A DNA stretch of 37,137 nucleotides from Rhodobacter sp. (lineage in GTDB: Bacteria; Pseudomonadota; Alphaproteobacteria; Rhodobacterales; Rhodobacteraceae): the NCBI GenBank assembly GCA_026708635.1, contig JAPOUP010000006.1:1-37137 (forward strand), in the 5' to 3' direction. The notes under the pieces are model-generated. The model was given only the letters and a program-made list of their open reading frames with translations, made no database searches and was not told where the DNA came from. Position 1 is the stretch's first letter. Each line of letters starts with the position of its first letter. Below, in pieces: positions 1-7,979 of the stretch. The position numbers were made by a program, and so were the translations under genes.

Positions 1-453
1 AGCCGGCAACCGCGCGAAACCCCGCCAGGACGCCCGAACCGGCGAACCGGGGGATTTCTCGCGCATCGGTCTGAATTTGGTATGGACCGGCTCTTCATTC
101 ATCCGGCTCACGTCGTTGGATATGGATGCATATGGGGGTCGACCGCTATCGGTTGAGCGCTCGTGAAATTGTTCCCAAGCGTGGCCGTATCGCTTATCTC
201 GGTTGCGGACGTGCCCGAAAGGACGATACGGGCTTTGCCACGGTGCGCGCAGTGGGGTAACCGGTAGCCGCGGTTTGGAAGCATGACGCGGATCCCGGCG
301 CTCCCGTCGGATCGGACACGGAAGGTGCCGGCCACGAAGTCCCGATAGCTCTCCGGTCCCGGCGATGCCCGGGCCCGGACGGGCGCGGAAAGAGGCCAGT
401 GCCCGGTGACCGATCGGTTGCCGGATTCAGGAGCATCGTATAATGGAGGTGCC
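1..453. other. Upstream non-coding stretch, no gene recognised
   Basis: No reading frame here looks like a protein. The antisense frames that cross it run into the CoA-transferase gene and have the Arg/Pro/Ser-rich composition of shadow frames. A mildly AT-richer patch at about 109-140 could hold the promoter of the CoA-transferase gene, but no clear -35/-10 pair is visible. The left edge may contain the tail of an upstream gene that cannot be identified from what is present. Confidence 0.4.
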
Positions 454-2025
454 GTGACAAAGCAGATGACCGCCGCCGAGGCCGTTGCCCGTATCGCCGA
501 CGGGGCCACGGTCGCGGTGAATTCATCGAGTGGGCTGTGCTGCCCTGACGCGGTACTGGAGGCGCTTGGCGAGAGGTATGGGACCGAGGGAAGGCCGCGT
601 CGGCTAACCATGGTGCATCCGATCGCGGCCGGTGATTTCTTCGGCACCAAAGGGGTGGACCATGTCGCCAGGCCAGGCTGTATCTCCAGGATCATCGGTG
701 GAAGCTATCCCTCCGGGCCCACAAAGGCCGACCCGCCACTTATCTGGCGGATGATCACCGAAAATCGGATCAAGGCCTACAACGTGCCTTCCGGAATCGT
801 CTTCGACATGCTGCGGGAAGGAGCCGGAAAGCGACCGGGCGTGCTTACCAAGGTCGGAATGGAGACGTTCGTCGATCCTGACCTTGACGGTTGCGCCATG
901 AACGATGCCGCCCGCGCCGAACCAATCGTACGGCGGGAGGTGTTTGACGGCGATGAATGGCTATACTTTCCGGCGATCCGGCCCGATGTGGCGCTCATCC
1001 GCGCGACCACCTCGGATGGGCGCGGGAACCTGAGTTTCGAGGACGAGGGGGCCTATCTCGGAGCCATGGAACTGGCGCTTGCCGCGCATAATTCCGGCGG
1101 TTTCGTAATCGCGCAGGTTCGTCGCATCGCCGCGAATGGATCGATACCCCCAAAGAACGTGCATGTGCCGGGTATTCTGGTTGACGCGCTGGTCGAGGCG
1201 CCCGGGATGCTGCAGACGACCGCAACTCCATATGATCCGGCCATATCGGGAGAGCTTATCCGCCCGCTCGACAGTTTCAGCCTGATGGAATTCGGTGTGC
1301 CAAAGGTCATCGCCCGCCGGGTGGCGCGGGAGCTGCGCGGCGGATGGGCGGTGAACGTCGGATTCGGCGTTTCGGCCAACGTGCCCCGCGTCTTTCTGGA
1401 GGAGGGCCGGCATGGGGCCGTTACCTGGGTGATAGAGCAGGGAGCGGTTGGAGGAGTCCCGCTTCTGGATTTCAAGTTCGGATGCGCCTCTAACGCCGAA
1501 GCCTTTGTCGCGTCGCCACATCAGTTCTGTTACTTTCAGGCGGGCGGCTTCGATGCCTCGCTTCTCTCGTTTCTTGAGATTGACTCCGAAGGGTCGGTCA
1601 ATGTGTCCCGCCTCGCGGCCACGCCGCACCGGACCGCGGGCGCGGGCGGCTTCGTTGACATTACGGCTCGGGCCAGACGGATCGTCTTCTCGGGCACGTT
1701 CAGTGTCGGCGCCAGAATGCGGGTGGAGAGTGGACGGTTGGCAATCGATCGGGAAGGTGAAATCGCGAAGATCGTTCCGAAAGTCGATCAGGTGTCATTC
1801 TCGGGACCCCGCGCCCTCGCCCAGGGTCAGGATGTCTCCTTCATTACCGAGCGCTGCGTGATCGAGCTTCGTCGAGAGGGGCTCACCGTCACTGAAATCG
1901 CTCCCGGGCTGGATCTGCGCCGTGACGTTCTTGAGCGGGCGGCCACTCCGCTTCAGGTTGCCGACGACATGCGCGTAATGGAGCCAGCCCTCTTCGTGGA
2001 AGCGCCGATCGGACTGGATCCATGA
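454..2025 (+). CDS. Family I CoA-transferase (acetate/propionate/3-oxoacid type, fused alpha-beta)
   Basis: Predicted to move CoA between a carboxylic acid and an acyl-CoA donor in the cytoplasm. The 523-residue chain is the length of single-chain family I transferases such as propionate CoA-transferase or YdiF, in which both SCOT-like halves are fused. The C-terminal half holds the motif EQGAVGG; its Glu (residue 328) is at the place of the glutamate that forms the thioester intermediate. The GTG at 454 is chosen because GGAGGT (445-450) lies just upstream; an upstream in-frame ATG at 406 has no such site, and the ATG at 466 is too far away. The stop overlaps the next gene by 4 nt, so it is probably translated with the enoyl-CoA hydratase. 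The family and catalytic Glu are clear; the acid used is not visible in the sequence. Confidence 0.9.
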   Translation: MTKQMTAAEAVARIADGATVAVNSSSGLCCPDAVLEALGERYGTEGRPRRLTMVHPIAAGDFFGTKGVDHVARPGCISRIIGGSYPSGPTKADPPLIWRMITENRIKAYNVPSGIVFDMLREGAGKRPGVLTKVGMETFVDPDLDGCAMNDAARAEPIVRREVFDGDEWLYFPAIRPDVALIRATTSDGRGNLSFEDEGAYLGAMELALAAHNSGGFVIAQVRRIAANGSIPPKNVHVPGILVDALVEAPGMLQTTATPYDPAISGELIRPLDSFSLMEFGVPKVIARRVARELRGGWAVNVGFGVSANVPRVFLEEGRHGAVTWVIEQGAVGGVPLLDFKFGCASNAEAFVASPHQFCYFQAGGFDASLLSFLEIDSEGSVNVSRLAATPHRTAGAGGFVDITARARRIVFSGTFSVGARMRVESGRLAIDREGEIAKIVPKVDQVSFSGPRALAQGQDVSFITERCVIELRREGLTVTEIAPGLDLRRDVLERAATPLQVADDMRVMEPALFVEAPIGLDP

Positions 2026-2804
2026 CCGAAGCCCGCATCCGGCTCTCCAGTTCGGGAGGGATCGCGAAACTCCTTCTCGCACGTCCCGACAGACTGAACG
2101 CGCTCGACACGGAGATGGTTACGGAACTTTCGCGGCGCTGCGCCGAAATCGAACGTCGCGCCGAGATCCGGGTCGTGATCCTGTCCGGAGAGGGCAGGGC
2201 GTTCTGTGCGGGCGGTGACATCGAGTCCTGGTCCGGAGAAAGCCCTGAGGCATTCGGTCGGCATTGGATCAGGGAAGGTCATGCCGCCTTCGACTCCCTG
2301 GCCCGACTGCGACAGCCGGTGATCGCCGTGCTGGACGGTCATGCGTTGGGCGGCGGTCTGGAACTCGCGGCCTGCGCGGACTTCCGGATCGCGGAGGCGC
2401 AGGTCAGGATCGGCCAACCCGAGACGGGATTGGGAATCATTCCAGGTTGGTCCGGTACCCAGCGTGCCGTGCGCCGGTTCGGTGCGCAGACCGTTCGGCG
2501 GATGGCGCTGTTTGGAGAATCCTTCACCGCGAAGGAGGCTTTGGGTCTCGGTCTGGTCGACAGGGTTGTCAAGGTGGGACTCGGGATGTCCGAGGCGGAG
2601 GCGCTGGCCGGATCGGTACTTGCCCGAGGACCGCGGGCAACGGAACTTGTGAAGCAGATGATCGCGGCTGCGGAAGGTGAGGAGCGTGAGCGGGTGGTCG
2701 AATCGCTCGCCGGTGCGCTGGCCGCGGGATCCGCCGATCTCGAAGAGGGTCTCGCGGCGTTCCGTGAGAAGCGTGATCCGGTGTTCGGGGTTGGCCAGCG
2801 CTGA
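2022..2804 (+). CDS. Enoyl-CoA hydratase/isomerase (crotonase family)
   Basis: Predicted cytoplasmic hydratase adding water across a 2-enoyl-CoA double bond. The 260-residue length is standard for the family. The oxyanion-hole segments FCAGGDI and GHALGGG are present, and both acid/base glutamates of true hydratases can be seen: Glu114 in GGGLELA and Glu134 in GQPETGLG, followed by IPGWSGTQR. Having both Glu residues argues for hydratase rather than isomerase or decarboxylase activity. It starts inside the ATGA overlap with the CoA-transferase, which suggests activation of an acid to its CoA ester followed by a beta-oxidation-like step. The specific substrate is unknown. Confidence 0.9.
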   Translation: MTEARIRLSSSGGIAKLLLARPDRLNALDTEMVTELSRRCAEIERRAEIRVVILSGEGRAFCAGGDIESWSGESPEAFGRHWIREGHAAFDSLARLRQPVIAVLDGHALGGGLELAACADFRIAEAQVRIGQPETGLGIIPGWSGTQRAVRRFGAQTVRRMALFGESFTAKEALGLGLVDRVVKVGLGMSEAEALAGSVLARGPRATELVKQMIAAAEGEERERVVESLAGALAAGSADLEEGLAAFREKRDPVFGVGQR

Positions 2805-2967
2805 ACGGCATTAAACGCTGGCCACGGGCCGGACGGGTTCCGTCGTCGATACCCGCCGGGCATTGGTTTAAGCCGGTACCGACGTCGTAATCTGCTTCCC
2901 GATCGCTTCGCGCCATTCGGACGCGGATTCGTCAGGTTCCGGAACACGGTTCCCCGATCGCCGAACG

Positions 2968-2990
2968 TCGCGGTGCCCGCGGGCTTTTTC
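2968..2990 (+). terminator. Weak Rho-independent terminator candidate
   Basis: CGCGG, a 3-nt loop and CCGCG are followed by GGC and a run of five T. The stem is only 5 bp, and it lies about 165 nt after the enoyl-CoA hydratase stop, so this is a tentative end for the CoA-transferase/hydratase transcript. Confidence 0.3.
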
Positions 2991-3407
2991 CGGAACGCGC
3001 GGTACGGGGCCGATCATGCGATGTTCGTGGCGGTAATCGACACCGCCGGAAGACACGGCAGGCGTCCCGAGTTGAACCCGGGCTGAATGGTTGCTTCCCA
3101 TCGCGGAATTCCGGCCCGCCCGTCCATGCGGCGTAGTGTTGGGGTGGTTTGACCGCACGGCTTTCTTCCTGCGGTAACCCGTGTAGACCGCCGGCCACGT
3201 ACGGGGGATGGACCACAGGGGCGAAGCGGCGAGACGCGCCATGATCTGGCGGACGTTGAAAGGAGCGCTCATAAGAGCTTGCGAGGGCCGGGAAACCGGT
3301 TCCGGCCTCGGCCGGTCACCCCGGTATCCCCGCGATATGTCAACATACGTCTTTGCGAACCAGTGGCCGGTCAAACATTGTAAATACGCTGAAAAAATAA
3401 TCATTCG

Positions 3408-3433
3408 CATAATTTTGCGCCATAATTTTGCGA
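3408..3433 (+). repeat. 13-bp tandem direct repeat in AT-rich island upstream of amtB
   Basis: CATAATTTTGCGC is followed at once by CATAATTTTGCGA, identical at 12 of 13 positions. It lies in the only strongly AT-rich part of this gap, just after AAAAAATAATCATTCG. The position suggests a promoter or protein-binding site about 390 nt before amtB. A role in amtB control is inference; no clear sigma-54 (GG-N10-GC) element was found. Confidence 0.5.
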
Positions 3434-3825
3434 GTCGGGTGATTTCCGGAAAAGTCGACAGGGTCAATTCTTGCCGCAGCGCGGCATCGCGGGTCCTGTG
3501 CCCCGGTGGCTCACGGTTCGCCGGGCGGACCGCGCCAGTTGGGGAAATGCCATGGCTTTAAATCGAAGCGTTCGTCAGACAGTTGGGCAGTTGGGATTCG
3601 ACGGAACCGTCCTTGACCTAACGGACGGGGAAACGGCTTTCCGGACGGTCATCCGGCGAACCCGTGCCTGAAACGGAAGACGGCACCAAGCCGCCTTTCA
3701 GCGCGGCGGAAGCGGTGACCGAAAGCATCCCCACGGCGGCAGGGTCACCCGATCCAACGCGCCGAACGCGTTTCGGACGGTTCCGCCAGGTCACGCGCAT
3801 CGAAATGTGAGAAGAGGACAACCAC

Positions 3826-5139
3826 ATGAAAAACCGCACTCTCTGTTGCATGGCAGTGTTGGCGGCATCCGCACCAACGATAGGAATTGCCCAGGAATCC
3901 GGGCCGGATATCAATCCCTACATATTTACGACGCTGCTTTTTCTGGTCGGAGGATTTCTGGTCTTCTGGATGGCCGCCGGTTTTGCGATGCTGGAAGCCG
4001 GTTTCGTTCGATCAAAGAACGTAACGATGCAGCTTACCAAGAACGTGTCACTCTTCGCGATCGCGTCGGTAATGTACTGGCTCATCGGATTCAACCTGAT
4101 GTACCCGGCCGATGCCTGGACGGTTCCGGGTTGGCTTGGCATCCTCGTTTCCCCCGCCGCGCTTGAACCGGTGGGTCTGGAACCCGCGGCCGCATCGCTG
4201 GACTACGCGTCGGTCGGATCCGATTTCTTCTTTCAGCTGATGTTCTGCGCGACCACCGCCTCGATCGTCTCGGGCACTCTGGCCGAACGCATCAAGCTGT
4301 GGCCGTTCCTGATATTCGTCGCCGTATTGACCGGTGTGATCTATCCGATAGAGGCGTCATGGCAATGGGGCGGTGGATGGCTGTCCGAGGCCGGCTTCAG
4401 TGACTTCGCCGGTTCCACACTGGTTCATTCGGCGGGCGGGTTCGCCGCGCTGGCCGGCGCGATCGTTCTCGGGCCGCGCCTCGGCAAATACAAAAACGGA
4501 AAGGTCAACCCGATTCCCGGGTCAAACCTCGCGCTGGCGACACTCGGTACGCTGATCCTGTGGCTGGGCTGGTTCGGATTTAACGGTGGGTCGCAGCTGG
4601 CCGCGGGCACTGTAGGCGACATTTCCGACGTAAGCCGCATATTCGCCAATACCAATATGGCGGCCGCTTCAGGCGCGATGGCCGCACTCGTCCTGACGCA
4701 GTTGATTTACGGAAAGGTCGACCTGACCATGGTACTGAACGGGGCGCTGGCCGGCCTCGTTTCGATCACCGCGGAGCCTTTGGCTCCCACGCTCTTCGGC
4801 GCGCTCTGGATCGGTGCCGTAGGTGGCGTGATCGTCGTACTGGTCGTCCCGCTTCTTGACCGGCTGGGAATTGATGACGTTGTCGGTGCCATACCCGTGC
4901 ACCTGATCGCCGGCGTCTGGGGCACGCTCGTGGTCCCCGTCTATAACGGCGACGCGAACTACGCTTCCCAGATACTCGGGATTGTCGCCATAGGAGCGTT
5001 CACTTTCGTCGTATCCTACATCATCTGGATGATCCTGAAATTCACGGTGGGTATCCGTGTCGGAGAGGAAGTCGAAATGAACGGGCTTGATATCTCGGAG
5101 CTCGGAGCCGAGGCATATCCCGAATTCTCGAAACACTGA
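3826..5139 (+). CDS. amt: Ammonium transporter, Amt family
   Basis: Inner-membrane channel-type importer of ammonium. Residues 1-22 look like a cleavable signal peptide, as in many bacterial Amt proteins, followed by about 11 hydrophobic helices across 437 residues. The twin-histidine pore pair can be seen as His201 in STLVHSAGG and His359 in GAIPVHLIAGVWG. The sequence style (PDINPYIFTTLLFLVGGFLVFWMAAGFAMLEAGF) resembles the marine subtype common in ocean alphaproteobacteria, an impression from memory. AGAGGA lies about 10 nt before the ATG. The gene stands alone, without a glnK partner, and a strong hairpin follows it, so it is probably a single-gene transcript. Control by nitrogen status is likely from the family but not shown by any motif read here. 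Confidence 0.95.
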   Translation: MKNRTLCCMAVLAASAPTIGIAQESGPDINPYIFTTLLFLVGGFLVFWMAAGFAMLEAGFVRSKNVTMQLTKNVSLFAIASVMYWLIGFNLMYPADAWTVPGWLGILVSPAALEPVGLEPAAASLDYASVGSDFFFQLMFCATTASIVSGTLAERIKLWPFLIFVAVLTGVIYPIEASWQWGGGWLSEAGFSDFAGSTLVHSAGGFAALAGAIVLGPRLGKYKNGKVNPIPGSNLALATLGTLILWLGWFGFNGGSQLAAGTVGDISDVSRIFANTNMAAASGAMAALVLTQLIYGKVDLTMVLNGALAGLVSITAEPLAPTLFGALWIGAVGGVIVVLVVPLLDRLGIDDVVGAIPVHLIAGVWGTLVVPVYNGDANYASQILGIVAIGAFTFVVSYIIWMILKFTVGIRVGEEVEMNGLDISELGAEAYPEFSKH

Positions 5140-5647
5140 TTAGACGGTTCCGGCCGGATCATCGGGGTAAATCGGGACGATCGACGGGACGGTGGCTCCG
5201 GACAGGACCGGAACCGCCGTCCTGGCATTCGCGGACTCAAATGTGGCCCTTCATCCCGGCGCCGCCTCCGGCAGGGTTAGGTAGCTGAGGCCCGTCAGCC
5301 GGAATGCGTATCCCCGCCGTTTCCATGGTCCGGGCTTCCGGCGAACGACGGCACCCTGGCGGCAGGGCTTGTGCCGACGGGACACCGAACCCGGGCCAAT
5401 GGGCGGGCGGTCACGGATTCACCGGGAAACTCCAGGTTGTGGGGGAACCCACCGACGCGCATCGGGCCGGATGCCCGGCGGACCCGGCCCGCGAAACGCC
5501 CCTTCGTCCGGAATGGACTCAAAACGAAACGGGACGCCAATGAACGCCTGCCGCGTAACGCGACAGACCCGACCGGATATCGCGGGGTCCGGCTCCAGCC
5601 ATGACCGCAGGGTTTCCGGTCCGTGTATGGCCGGGGTTCCGGCGCTT
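5140..5647. other. Intergenic region between convergent amt and the aldo/keto reductase
   Basis: Five hundred bases between two genes that face each other. Apart from the hairpin at 5187-5222 no gene, tRNA or long repeat was seen. Short open frames on both strands (for example 5295-5735 minus) are Arg/Gly/Pro-rich and judged spurious. Confidence 0.5.
5187..5222. terminator. Strong 15-bp hairpin downstream of amt
   Basis: GGACGGTGGCTCCGG (5187-5201) pairs with CCGGAACCGCCGTCC (5208-5222) across a 6-nt loop: 13 Watson-Crick pairs, one G-U and one mismatch. It starts 48 nt after the amt stop. There is no T-run, so it may be a Rho-assisted terminator or a transcript-stabilising structure serving either convergent unit. 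Confidence 0.5.
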
Positions 5648-6664
5648 TCATGAAGGTGTGGGCGCGTCCTCGCGAAGCAATCCCTCGGATTTGAGTTCGG
5701 ACCAGAACGCGGCGGGTATCGGATGTTCGAACCACGCGAGATTCCGTTCGATCTGCCCGACGGTGCGCGTGCCGGCGATGAAGGAGGGTATCGCCGGATG
5801 GGCGACGACGAACTGCAACGCCGCGGCCGGCAGGGGAACCGAATGCGCGGAACAGACCGCCTCGATTCTCCGAACCCGTTCGATTATTTCGGGAGGGGCC
5901 GGAGCGTAATTGTATTTCGCGCCTTTCACGGCGCCGGTTGCAAGGATGCCGGAGTTAAAGCCGCCGCCGATAACGACCGCCGCCCCGCGTTCCTCGCAAA
6001 GCGGCAGGAAACCGTCAAGGGATTCCTGCTCGAGAAGGGTGTAGCGGCCGGCCAGAAGGAAGCAGTCGAAGTCACGCGCCTGAAGCGCTTCGTGGCAAAC
6101 TTCCCATTCATTGACGCCAACCCCGATCGCCTTGACCGCGCCCTGATCGCGTAGGTCACTCAGCGCTTTCCAGCAGCCGTCCATCGCCTGCGCGAACACC
6201 TCGGGCTGCTCGTCGCCCCGCGTAAAGCGATCGATGTCATGGATGAAGCAGATGTCCATCCGCTCCAGATTCAACCGCTGCAGACTGTCCTCGAAGCTGC
6301 GCATTGTACCGTCGTAGCTATAGTCGAAATCCATCCGGAATCGACCGGCGTTGGCCCACGGCTCATAATTGATGTCCTGTCTGCGGGCGGGCGTGAGCAC
6401 GCGCCCGACCTTGGATGATAGCGTGAAGTCATCGCGTTCCTTCCAGCGTAGGGAGTGGCCGGTCCGAAGTTCGCTCAGGCCATGCCCATACATCGGCGCC
6501 GTGTCGTAGTAGCGCACGCCCGCACGCCAGGCGCATTCGAACATTGCTTCGGAAGTCGCCTCGTCGACCTCGCGGAATATGTTGCCGACCGGAGCGGTGC
6601 CGAACCCGAAGGCGGTGACCTCCAGATCCACGCGGCCGAACTTCATTTTCTGGCTGGGTTTCAT
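5648..6664 (-). CDS. Aldo/keto reductase, aldose-1-dehydrogenase / pyridoxal-dehydrogenase-like
   Basis: Predicted soluble NAD(P)-dependent oxidoreductase acting on a sugar or other carbonyl. The AKR tetrad is complete: Asp54 and Tyr59 in YYDTAPMYG, Lys85 in SSKVGR, His142 in CFIHDID. The sequence is of the D-threo-aldose (L-fucose) dehydrogenase / pyridoxal 4-dehydrogenase type, judged from its overall pattern. The ATG at 6664 (338 residues) is preferred over the GTG at 6673 because AAGGAG (6673-6678) then sits 8 nt upstream. It is divergent from the acyl-CoA dehydrogenase operon, and both promoter regions carry matching palindromes, so the two units are probably co-regulated. A role as the first oxidation step for the sugar imported by the downstream ABC system is inference. 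Confidence 0.85.
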   Translation of the reverse strand: MKPSQKMKFGRVDLEVTAFGFGTAPVGNIFREVDEATSEAMFECAWRAGVRYYDTAPMYGHGLSELRTGHSLRWKERDDFTLSSKVGRVLTPARRQDINYEPWANAGRFRMDFDYSYDGTMRSFEDSLQRLNLERMDICFIHDIDRFTRGDEQPEVFAQAMDGCWKALSDLRDQGAVKAIGVGVNEWEVCHEALQARDFDCFLLAGRYTLLEQESLDGFLPLCEERGAAVVIGGGFNSGILATGAVKGAKYNYAPAPPEIIERVRRIEAVCSAHSVPLPAAALQFVVAHPAIPSFIAGTRTVGQIERNLAWFEHPIPAAFWSELKSEGLLREDAPTPS

Positions 6665-6678
6665 GTCGCGCACTCCTT

Positions 6679-6698
6679 AAGTAACCAATCAGTCACTT
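6679..6698. promoter_or_regulatory. Putative operator in front of the aldo/keto reductase
   Basis: AAGTAACCAATCAGTCACTT is an imperfect palindrome (7-nt arms, 6 of 7 matching). It abuts the AAGGAG ribosome site and ends 15 nt before the aldo/keto reductase ATG. It shares GTAACCA, then GT-AC at the same spacing, with the site at 6806-6821. A dimeric HTH repressor (LacI or TetR type) is the likely binder; no regulator gene lies in the window. Confidence 0.55.
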
Positions 6699-6805
6699 AT
6701 CCGGAACGCCGGCGTCCGGCAAGCCCGATTCCCCCAACGGAGTCGCCATGCCGGAAATTCACCGCCTTCGACGGAAGACTTGACCCGCCGGCCGGATCGG
6801 CTTAG

Positions 6806-6821
6806 GTAACCATACGGTTAC
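6806..6821. promoter_or_regulatory. Putative operator in front of the acyl-CoA dehydrogenase
   Basis: GTAACC-ATAC-GGTTAC is a palindrome with perfect 6-nt arms, 12 nt before the acyl-CoA dehydrogenase ATG. It matches the half-site pattern of the palindrome at 6679-6698 on the other side of the divergent promoter region. Binding here would block the start of the whole enzyme-transporter operon. Confidence 0.6.
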
Positions 6822-6833
6822 AGTCGGTGGGCG

Positions 6834-7979
6834 ATGTATCTTTCGGAAACCCATATCCAGTTACGAAACATGGCGCGCGATTTCGCCAACGAGGTCATTC
6901 GGCCGGTGGCTGGCGAGCTGGATCGCGAGGAGCGTTTCCCCGCCGAGATTTATGGACAGATGGCCGAACTTGGCCTGTTCGGGATATGCGTGCCCGAAAC
7001 CATGGGTGGTTCCGGATTCGATACGCTCGCCTATGCGGTCGTGATGGAGGAGCTCTCGCGCGGCTATTCGTCCGTTGCCGATCAGTGCGGGCTTGTGGAG
7101 TTGGTTTCCACATTGCTTGTAAGGCATGGAACCCGGCGGCAAAGCGACCGATTGCTTCCCGATATCACAGCGGCGCGAACGCCGGTCGCTTACTGTGTCA
7201 CGGAAGCCGGGGCGGGCACGGACGTATCCGGAATTCGCACGGAAGCCGTAAGGGACGGCGATGGATGGATCCTGAATGGCGGAAAGATCTGGATCCACAA
7301 CGCGCCGGTCGCCGATCTCGGGTTCGTGCTCGCCCGAACGGACCGCGCCGCGGGTCACAGGGGCATGTCCGTCTTCATCGTCGACCTGCATGCCGCAGGC
7401 GTCGAGCGTGGACAAAGGGAGCACAAGATGGGACAGCGGGCAAGCCAGGTTGGCGAACTGGCGTTCAGGGACGTAAGATTGCCCGCCGATGCCATTCTCG
7501 GTCGGGAGGGGAGGGGTTTCCATATCATGATGGATGTTCTCGACAAAGGGCGTGTCGGGATCGCCGCGCTTGCCGTCGGGATTGTCCAGGCGGCACTGGA
7601 GGCGGCAGCGGGTTACGCCGGAACGCGCCGCCAGTTCGGCAGGCCGATCTCGGATTTCCAGGGAATTCAGTGGCTGGTCGCCGATATGGCGAAGGATCTG
7701 GAGGCCGCGCGATTACTGACCCATTCGGCCGCCCTGAAGCTTGATCGGGGCGAACCGGCGACGAAGGAATGCTCGATGGCGAAGTGTTTCGCGAGTGACG
7801 CGGCCGTCGCGCGTACGTCCGACGCGGTGCAGGTGTTCGGAGGTTCCGGATATATTCGTGGCTTCGAGGTGGAACGGCTTTACCGGGACGCGAAAATCAC
7901 CCAGATTTACGAGGGTACCAACCAGATCCAGCGCATGATCATCGCCCGCGAGATCCTGAAGAACGGAGCGGAGGCGTGA
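6834..7979 (+). CDS. Acyl-CoA dehydrogenase family flavoprotein
   Basis: FAD-dependent alpha,beta-dehydrogenase fold of 381 residues, the usual length. The N-terminal helical domain, the middle beta domain (CVTEAGAGTDVSGI) and the C-terminal helical domain are all complete. The base Glu360 in IYEGTNQIQR is at the position used by short/medium-chain acyl-CoA dehydrogenases, and the FAD-contact segments RRQFGRPI and QVFGGSGYIRGFEVERLYRDAKI are intact. It is the first gene of a run that overlaps an SDR and continues into sugar-type genes, which is unusual company for this family. No electron-transfer flavoprotein or CoA ligase is in the cluster. The substrate may be a CoA ester derived from a sugar acid (inference), or a non-CoA substrate. 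Confidence 0.9.
   Translation: MYLSETHIQLRNMARDFANEVIRPVAGELDREERFPAEIYGQMAELGLFGICVPETMGGSGFDTLAYAVVMEELSRGYSSVADQCGLVELVSTLLVRHGTRRQSDRLLPDITAARTPVAYCVTEAGAGTDVSGIRTEAVRDGDGWILNGGKIWIHNAPVADLGFVLARTDRAAGHRGMSVFIVDLHAAGVERGQREHKMGQRASQVGELAFRDVRLPADAILGREGRGFHIMMDVLDKGRVGIAALAVGIVQAALEAAAGYAGTRRQFGRPISDFQGIQWLVADMAKDLEAARLLTHSAALKLDRGEPATKECSMAKCFASDAAVARTSDAVQVFGGSGYIRGFEVERLYRDAKITQIYEGTNQIQRMIIAREILKNGAEA

Larger units (their letters stand above)
2805..3825. other. One-kilobase intergenic region, no convincing gene
   Basis: Lies between the enoyl-CoA hydratase and amtB. The frames crossing it, including a 199-codon minus-strand frame at 2868-3467, have shadow-like composition and no recognisable motif. 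It holds a weak terminator candidate near 2968-2990, an AT-rich island at about 3370-3440 that is conspicuous in this GC-rich sequence, and a long segment between that island and amtB. A 39-codon frame at 3552-3671 with a GGGGAA stretch in front of it is possible but unsupported. No glnK (P-II) gene is present, although glnK often sits beside amtB. Confidence 0.5.

Noticed and set aside
108-695. 195-codon minus-strand frame over the CoA-transferase start
   Set aside because: Antisense shadow of a well-supported gene; Ser/Pro/Arg-rich with no motif.
3370-3390. Sigma-54 promoter (TGGCC near 3364) for amt
   Set aside because: The GG is not followed by GC at 10 nt, so the -24/-12 pattern is not met.
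2868-3467. 199-codon minus-strand frame in the gap before amt
   Set aside because: No recognisable domain, composition of a non-coding frame, and it runs through the AT-rich promoter-like island.
5295-5735. 146-codon minus-strand frame between amt and the aldo/keto reductase
   Set aside because: Arg/Gly/Pro-rich, overlaps the end of the aldo/keto reductase in another frame, no motif.
2805-5735. Frequent TCCGGA words in gaps as a dispersed repeat family
   Set aside because: The same word is also common inside genes here, so it probably reflects base composition and not a mobile repeat.
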